This document shows positions 59,136-64,000 of a DNA stretch of 64,000 bases, one piece after another. Source of the stretch: Streptomyces sp. NBC_01304 (GTDB lineage Bacteria > Actinomycetota > Actinomycetes > Streptomycetales > Streptomycetaceae); assembly GCF_035975855.1 (NCBI RefSeq), contig NZ_CP109055.1, positions 1,054,001 to 1,118,000 of the forward strand, written 5' to 3'. Position 1 is the first letter of the stretch. Every line of letters begins with the position of its first letter. The notes beneath the pieces are model-generated. The model was not told where the DNA came from and did not search any database. It was given only the letters and a program-made list of their open reading frames with translations. A program made the translations under genes and the position numbers.

Positions 59136-60029
59136 ATGGAACTTCGACAGCTTCGGTACGTCGCCGCCGTCGCGGAGACCCGGAACTTCACCCGGGCCGC
59201 CGGGCAGTGCTTCGTCGCCCAGTCGGCGCTGAGCCACCAGATCGCCAACCTGGAGCGGGAGTTGGGGGTGAAGCTGTTTGCCCGGACCAGTCGGCGGGTG
59301 GAGCTGACCCCGGCCGGCGAGGCGTTCCTCGTCGGCGCCCGGCAGTGCCTGGAGGCCGCCGAGCGGGCCGTGGCCGACGCCGCCGCGGCAGTGGGCGAGG
59401 TGCGGGGCCGGCTCGCGATCGGGACCATTCCCACCGTCACCGCGGTCGACATCACCGAAGTCCTGCAACGGTTTCGCGAGCTGCACCCGCAGGTGCGGGT
59501 GAGCCTGCACGTCGGGGCCAGCGACGTCATGGCGGCGGAGGTTGCCGCAGGCGATCTGGACGTGGCGTTCCTCGGCCTGCCGGCCGGCAACGAGCCGCAG
59601 GGCGTCGCGGCCCGCGAGCTCGCCCGGGAACGGCTCATGGCTGTGGTCCCGCCCACGCATGAACTCGCCGACCGCAAGAAGGTCAGCCTCCGCCAGCTCG
59701 CCGACTCACCTTTCGCCGACTTTCCCGCCCGCTCCCCCGGCCGGATGCAGAGTGACCAGGCTTTCGAGGAAGCGGAGCTGGACCGTGATGTCGCCTACGA
59801 GTTGATGTCCACCGAGCTGATGCTGCGGCTCGTCAGCCGGGGGCTCGCCGTCGCCCTCCTGCCCGCGGCCCTCGCCCGCTCCCACCCGGAGGTCCGCTCG
59901 CTACCGCTCACCGACGGTCCGAGCCGGGTCGAGCACGTCGTCTGGAGCAAGTTCAACCCCACGCCCTCGACCAGGGCCTTCCTCGCCATCCTGGACACCA
60001 CGCAACCGGACACCACGCAAGACACGTAG
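59136..60029 (+). CDS. LysR-family regulator of the EamA operon
   Basis: The 297-residue protein has a classical LysR N-terminus (MELRQLRYVAAVAETRNFTR, then SQIANLE-like HTH in SHQIANLERELGVKLFAR) and a substrate-binding domain (RGRLAIGTIPTVTAVDI). ATG 59136 was chosen because it gives the canonical start; ATG 59127 is 9 nt upstream. It faces the EamA/NmrA-like operon across a palindrome. Confidence 0.88.
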   Translation: MELRQLRYVAAVAETRNFTRAAGQCFVAQSALSHQIANLERELGVKLFARTSRRVELTPAGEAFLVGARQCLEAAERAVADAAAAVGEVRGRLAIGTIPTVTAVDITEVLQRFRELHPQVRVSLHVGASDVMAAEVAAGDLDVAFLGLPAGNEPQGVAARELARERLMAVVPPTHELADRKKVSLRQLADSPFADFPARSPGRMQSDQAFEEAELDRDVAYELMSTELMLRLVSRGLAVALLPAALARSHPEVRSLPLTDGPSRVEHVVWSKFNPTPSTRAFLAILDTTQPDTTQDT

Positions 60030-60033
60030 TGCG

Positions 60034-61293
60034 TCAGACCGCGCCGGGGTCCTGGTGGACCGCGTCCAGCGCGAGGTAGGCACCGCCGCGGGCCGCCGCG
60101 GCGAAGCCCAGCCCGGACAGGCGCACCTCGCACCCGCCGGCGTCCGGCGCCATCACCCGCTCGCGCACCACCTCGCGGACCCGGTCCAGCATGAGGTCTC
60201 CGATGTGGGTGAAGTACCCGCCCAGGACCATCACTTTGGGGTTGAGCACGTCGGCGAGGAGCGCCAGGCCCAGGCCCAGGTCCTCCGCCACCTGTGCCAG
60301 CGCCGCGCCGGTGCGCGGGTCGCCGTCCTGGGCGCGACGGCGCAGCTCCGCGAGACGGGTTTCGAGCTCGACGGTCGGGTCGTGGACCTGGTCGTCGTCA
60401 TCGGCGGCAAGGCGCAGGATCGCGTCCAGGCCGACCATGACCTCCCAGCATCCGCGCCGCCCGCACACGCAGGGGCGGCGCTCTGGATCCAGGGGCATGT
60501 GGCCGACCTCGCCGGCGAATCCGGTGGCCCCGCGCAGCAGCCGCCCGTCGGTGACGATGCCCGCGCCGATGCCGCGCTCGCCGGTGATGCACACCATGTC
60601 GTGCACCTCGTCCGCGCCCTGCACCGCGACGTATTCGGCGAGTGCGGCGAGCTTCGCGTCGTTCTCCACGACCAGGGCGGGCGGCGTCCGCTCCAGGCGT
60701 GCGCGCAGCCCGTCGACGACGGCGACGTCGCGCCAGCCGATGGCGGGTGCGTACGCCACCGTGCCCGCGGCCACATCGATGACGCCGGGCACGGCGAGTG
60801 TGACGCCGACGGGACGGATGCCCTCGCGGTCGAGTGCCGCGAGGCAGGCGCGGATCTCCTGCGCGGTCAGGTCCAGGACCGCTTCCGCCCCCACGCCTGC
60901 GACCGCGACCGGGATCCGGTGCTCGAAGGCGCTGCTCCCGTTCAGGGTGAGGGCGAGGACGTGGACGTAACTCGTGCTGATCTCCAAGCCGATGCCGCAG
61001 AGGGACCGGCCGTCGATCTGCACCAGCGTGCCGGGGCGGCCCACCGCGCCCTCGCGCTGCGCGGAGCCCTCGCGGACCAGGCCGAGGGCGACGAGTTCGG
61101 CGACGAGGCTGGTGACGGTCGGCTTGGGCAGGCCGGTGTCGGTGGCGATCTGCGCGCGCGAGCGCGGGCCGCCGTCGCGCAGGATGCGCAGCACCACACC
61201 GAGGTTGGTGCGCCGGATGGACCCCCGGTCACGGGGCCGCGAGGGGCCCGCGGGGGCGGCGTACGACGGCGTCAGCAAACCAAGATCGGCCAC
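60034..61293 (-). CDS. ROK-family transcriptional repressor
   Basis: The 419-residue protein has an N-terminal winged helix (LRILRDGGPRSRAQIATDTG, LPKPTVTSLVAELV) and a ROK sugar-kinase-like domain with the zinc motif CVCGRRGCWE and the family segment GFAGEVGHMPLD. It probably senses a sugar or sugar phosphate. GTG 61293 is preceded by GGAGG. A 23-nt palindrome upstream lies over the promoter of the divergent secreted gene, the likely target. Confidence 0.9.
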   Translation of the reverse strand: MADLGLLTPSYAAPAGPSRPRDRGSIRRTNLGVVLRILRDGGPRSRAQIATDTGLPKPTVTSLVAELVALGLVREGSAQREGAVGRPGTLVQIDGRSLCGIGLEISTSYVHVLALTLNGSSAFEHRIPVAVAGVGAEAVLDLTAQEIRACLAALDREGIRPVGVTLAVPGVIDVAAGTVAYAPAIGWRDVAVVDGLRARLERTPPALVVENDAKLAALAEYVAVQGADEVHDMVCITGERGIGAGIVTDGRLLRGATGFAGEVGHMPLDPERRPCVCGRRGCWEVMVGLDAILRLAADDDDQVHDPTVELETRLAELRRRAQDGDPRTGAALAQVAEDLGLGLALLADVLNPKVMVLGGYFTHIGDLMLDRVREVVRERVMAPDAGGCEVRLSGLGFAAAARGGAYLALDAVHQDPGAV

Positions 61294-61342
61294 TGGATCC
61301 TCCGCTCTGCGTGGGCTGTCACCAGGGATCCTGCCATGAGTC

Positions 61343-61381
61343 TTGACAGCCTTGGCAATAGTTCGGATTCTATCCGAACTA
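61343..61381 (+). promoter_or_regulatory. Promoter with perfect ROK-type operator over the -10 box
   Basis: TTGACA (61343-61348) is followed after 17 nt by GATTCT (61366-61371). TAGTTCGGAT (61359-61368) and ATCCGAACTA (61372-61381) form perfect 10-bp arms around TCT, covering the -10 box. The AGTT...AACT ends resemble XylR/ROK operators. It controls the secreted ricin-type gene and perhaps the ROK gene. Confidence 0.75.
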
Positions 61382-61426
61382 ATTAGCTCTCCGTTGTGTA
61401 CACCCCCCGCCATGAACGGAGTACCT

Positions 61427-63256
61427 GTGTCAATTCGCCCCAGAACCAAGGCCGTCGGCGCGCTCACCGGCATCGCCGCCGTCCTGCTCGCCACCCTGGC
61501 CACCGCGCCGGCCTCGGCCGGGTCGCCCGCCGGCGCGAAGGCCGCCACCTACACCGTCACCATCGGCGCCAAGGGCTCGTGGACCAACCCCGACGACACC
61601 CCAGCCGCCACCTACATCGACAAGGACGGCGCGTTCTACTACCAGTCCGCGCACGCCCTGTACGCCGCCAACGACCCGCGCAAGTGGACGTTCTACACGG
61701 GCAAGGACTTCGACGCCGCGAAGCGCTCCGACGCCATCAGCGACGCGGTGAACCCGGCCAACGCCAACGACAAGAACAACGACACCACGTGGCGCTGCAA
61801 CAACAGCCCCACCGGCCGCGAGTCGACGTACGCCCCCGACACCTCGCACTACGCGCAGAAGAACTACTGCGACCTGATGGGCGTCTGGGTCGACCCCGAC
61901 ACGGGTGACTGGTACGGCCTGGTCCACAACGAGTTCACGCCGAGCCCCTTCGGCGACGGTCTGCACTACGACGCGATCGACTACACCGTGTCCAAGGACC
62001 AGGGCAAGACGTGGGACATCAAGGACCACGTCCTCACCTCGCCGTACAGCACGAAGCGCGGCGACAACGCGGCGTTCCCCAACGACCTGTACCACTACGG
62101 CAACGGCGACGCCCGGCTGTTCGTGGACACCGCCTCCGGCTACTTCTACGTCTACTACAACTCCCGCGCCATCCCGAAGGGCGGCGTCTCCGGCGGCTGG
62201 ACCGACGGCAGCCGGGGGCACGTCGCCCGCGCCCCGATGTCCGCCAAGATGGCGCCGGGCTCCTGGAAGAAGTGGTACGACGGCAAGTGGTCCCAGCCCG
62301 GGGTCGGCGGCAAGGAAAGCAACATGGAGCCCGTCGACGCCGACAACAGCACGGGCTACACGCCCGTCGCGAACGACTACGACCCGGCCAACGACGGCAA
62401 CGTGAAGGAACAGCAGGCGGCCGGCACCCTGCCCGCCAAGTCCGACCTGCTGACCATGAACATCGCCTACAACGCCCACCTGGGCCTCTACATCGGCCAG
62501 CCCGAGGCCGTCGTCCAGGACAGCAACGAGTCGCAGCGCTTCTACGCCACCGACGACCTCGCCACCCAGAAGTGGAAGCTCATCGGCGACTCCGGCGCCT
62601 ACAAGTCGGGCTCCTGGTACCGCTGGATGCTCGACTCGGTGAACAAGACCGGCGAGACCATCGTCGGCAAGAACTTCCGCAGTTACTGCTCGTGGCAGTG
62701 CTCGGGCGGCGGCTCCGGTGAGTACTACGACACCACCATCGACACCAACTCCCCGGCCGCTCCCATCACGTCGGGCAAGAAGTACACGATCGCGAGTGGC
62801 AACGGTCGCTATCTGTCCCAGGTTTCCGGCAGTTCGGCCACCACGTCGGGGACCAGCGGCGGTTCGGCCCTGAGCCGGTGGGTCTTCACCTCCAACGGCG
62901 ACGGCTCGTACCGCATCGCCAACGCCTCCACCGGCAAGCTCCTCGGCGTCAACTCGAAGACCGACGCGGGTCGCGCCTGGGCCGCCAAGCCCACCGTGAC
63001 GGACTCGGGCACCCGGGCCGCCACCGTCGGGCAGCAGTGGTTCGTCATCAAGAACACCACGACGGACGGCGCGCTCACCGGCACCTTCCGCCTGGTCAAC
63101 CGCTACAGCGGACTCGTCATCGGCCTCTCCTCCGCAGAGGGTCGGCGCGCCGAGACCACGCCCACCCGGGCCTGGACCAACACGACCGGCAACCCGGTCG
63201 GCGGCACCCGCACGGCCGCCGAGCAGACCCTCAAGCTGACCGCCGTGACCCGCTAG
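61427..63256 (+). CDS. Secreted carbohydrate-active protein with C-terminal ricin-type domain
   Basis: The 609-residue precursor has a signal peptide (ending ASAGSP near 30). Residues about 45-440 contain repeated strand motifs with aromatic Tyr/Trp pairs ([57 protein letters not shown]), compatible with a five-bladed propeller glycosidase or lyase. Residues about 455-605 form a beta-trefoil of ricin/RICIN_2 type ([49 protein letters not shown]). I cannot name the catalytic residues. GTG 61427 is 5 nt after GGAG; ATG 61412 is an alternative. Expression is under the ROK operator. Confidence 0.75.
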   Translation: MSIRPRTKAVGALTGIAAVLLATLATAPASAGSPAGAKAATYTVTIGAKGSWTNPDDTPAATYIDKDGAFYYQSAHALYAANDPRKWTFYTGKDFDAAKRSDAISDAVNPANANDKNNDTTWRCNNSPTGRESTYAPDTSHYAQKNYCDLMGVWVDPDTGDWYGLVHNEFTPSPFGDGLHYDAIDYTVSKDQGKTWDIKDHVLTSPYSTKRGDNAAFPNDLYHYGNGDARLFVDTASGYFYVYYNSRAIPKGGVSGGWTDGSRGHVARAPMSAKMAPGSWKKWYDGKWSQPGVGGKESNMEPVDADNSTGYTPVANDYDPANDGNVKEQQAAGTLPAKSDLLTMNIAYNAHLGLYIGQPEAVVQDSNESQRFYATDDLATQKWKLIGDSGAYKSGSWYRWMLDSVNKTGETIVGKNFRSYCSWQCSGGGSGEYYDTTIDTNSPAAPITSGKKYTIASGNGRYLSQVSGSSATTSGTSGGSALSRWVFTSNGDGSYRIANASTGKLLGVNSKTDAGRAWAAKPTVTDSGTRAATVGQQWFVIKNTTTDGALTGTFRLVNRYSGLVIGLSSAEGRRAETTPTRAWTNTTGNPVGGTRTAAEQTLKLTAVTR

Positions 63257-63277
63257 GGCCCGCCTCCCCCGTCAACT

Positions 63278-63324
63278 CCGGGGCCGGGGTTGTCCGTTCG
63301 GCGGACGGACAACCCCGGCCCCGG
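63278..63324 (+). terminator. 20-bp perfect hairpin after the ricin-type gene
   Basis: Arms 63278-63297 and 63305-63324 pair perfectly over 20 bp with a 7-nt loop, 21 nt after the stop codon. It is the strongest hairpin in the window. Confidence 0.92.
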
Positions 63325-63385
63325 TCCCTGCTCGCCGTCAGCACGCCTGCACGTCAGCACGTCAGCACCACGAGGAGGCCCCCGC

Positions 63386-64000
63386 GTGCCCACCCGGTAC
63401 CACCTGAGATTCCAGCTCCATGCCACGCCCGGCGGCGCCCAGCAGGCCGTCGAGCTGGCCAAGTTCTGCCACGAGTCGGGGGTCGACGAGGTCGTCCTGC
63501 TGCTCGCCGCCGAGGAGTTCCACGCCGGCCACCCCCAAGGCGGAGAGGAGGACCGCCTGTACGACGCGACCGCCACCGCGGTCGACGTCCTGCGCGGCGC
63601 CGGTCTCGAGGTCGGCCTCAACCCGTGGGTGACCTCCGGACACGCCGACCGCGGCCGGCACGACCGGCACGGCTTCGCCCCCATGGTCGGACCCGACGGG
63701 TCGCGCGCGGCCGGACAGGCGTCCTTCGCCTGTCCGCGCTGGCGGTCCTGGATCGCCGCACACTACGCCCGGTTCGCCTCGCTCGGCTTCCGCGCCCTGT
63801 GGCTCGAGGACGACTTCCGCTACCACAACCACGCACCGCTCCCCTGGGGCGGCGGCTTCGAGCCGCTGATGCTCGACCGCCTGGCGGAGCTGGTCGGCGA
63901 GCCCGTGACGCGCGAGGCAGTGGTGGCCAACGTGACCGCGCCCGGCGCTCCGCACCCCTGGCGCGCCCTGCTCCAACAGACCTGGCAGACCGCCCAGTTG
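63386..64000 (+). CDS. TIM-barrel-like hydrolase, N-terminal part (3' truncated)
   Basis: The frame is open from GTG 63386 (GGAGG at 63373-63377) to the window end, at least 205 residues. It shows beta/alpha-barrel rhythm: RYHLRFQLHATPGG, DEVVLLLAAEEFHAGHP, GLEVGLNPWVTSGH, FRALWLEDDFRYHNHAPLPW and PWRALLQQTW. The cluster WLEDDFR is a possible catalytic or metal site of a glycosidase-like enzyme. No signal peptide is visible, so it is likely cytoplasmic, perhaps handling a sugar released by the upstream secreted protein. Family not identified. Confidence 0.6.
   Translation, partial: MPTRYHLRFQLHATPGGAQQAVELAKFCHESGVDEVVLLLAAEEFHAGHPQGGEEDRLYDATATAVDVLRGAGLEVGLNPWVTSGHADRGRHDRHGFAPMVGPDGSRAAGQASFACPRWRSWIAAHYARFASLGFRALWLEDDFRYHNHAPLPWGGGFEPLMLDRLAELVGEPVTREAVVANVTAPGAPHPWRALLQQTWQTAQL

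Overview
The window is high-GC actinobacterial DNA. Codon bias, GTG/TTG starts, secreted multi-domain hydrolases, rare TTA codons, many one-component regulators and a secondary-metabolite operon all point to Streptomyces or a close relative. I saw no rRNA, tRNA, insertion sequence, prophage or CRISPR array. All functions come from reading motifs; no database search was run.

Left part (1-22,200): the end of a SIS-domain sugar isomerase-like gene, an anchored polysaccharide deacetylase, a small SAP/Rho-N-like protein, a YihY-type membrane protein and a GAF-PP2C phosphatase. Next comes a complete sugar-uptake locus at 4,409-13,180: two permeases, a double ATPase and a lipoprotein binding protein of the YtfQ (galactofuranose) type, a LacI-type repressor, and a divergent secreted PA14-GH2 glycosidase with a TTA codon at position 3. 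It is followed by an ArsR-AHSA1 fusion coupled to a RibD-like reductase, a NarK-type transporter, a lipoprotein, a large secreted lectin/DUF11 protein and two small secreted proteins of unknown function.

Middle part (22,399-37,633): one compact, translationally coupled minus-strand operon of 13 genes. Read from its promoter it encodes an unusual acyl carrier protein, a KAS III homologue that lost its whole catalytic triad, a 14-TM exporter, a CrtI-like FAD enzyme, two SnoaL-like proteins, two P450s, AcpS, an active FabF-type KS, a KS with Cys replaced by Ala, a fusion of an active KS with a dead KS, and a FabG-type reductase. I see no acyltransferase, dehydratase, enoyl reductase or thioesterase. 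It looks like a type II PKS/FAS-like pathway with a tailored, exported product that I cannot match to a described family. An ECF-like sigma factor gene is divergent from it.

Right part (37,962-64,000): a C39-like peptidase and lipoprotein pair, a third P450, an SMI1/KNR4 protein, and an amino-acid or amide catabolic neighbourhood (AbgT-type transporter, CE1 esterase, creatininase-family amidohydrolase, GntR repressor, LysR regulator, 2,2-dialkylglycine decarboxylase). Then come a GNAT enzyme, a Ser/Thr kinase fused to an extracellular amino-acid-binding domain, an ECF sigma/CU044_5270 pair, a divergent pair joining a UDG-ADP-ribosyltransferase fusion to a macrodomain protein, an EamA/NmrA-like pair with a LysR regulator, and a ROK repressor facing a secreted ricin-type protein with an operator over its -10 box. 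The last gene runs off the window.

The two most novel-looking systems are the UDG-ART/macrodomain pair (54,866-57,394), which suggests a reversible nucleic-acid or protein ADP-ribosylation module, and the KS-rich operon (22,399-37,633).
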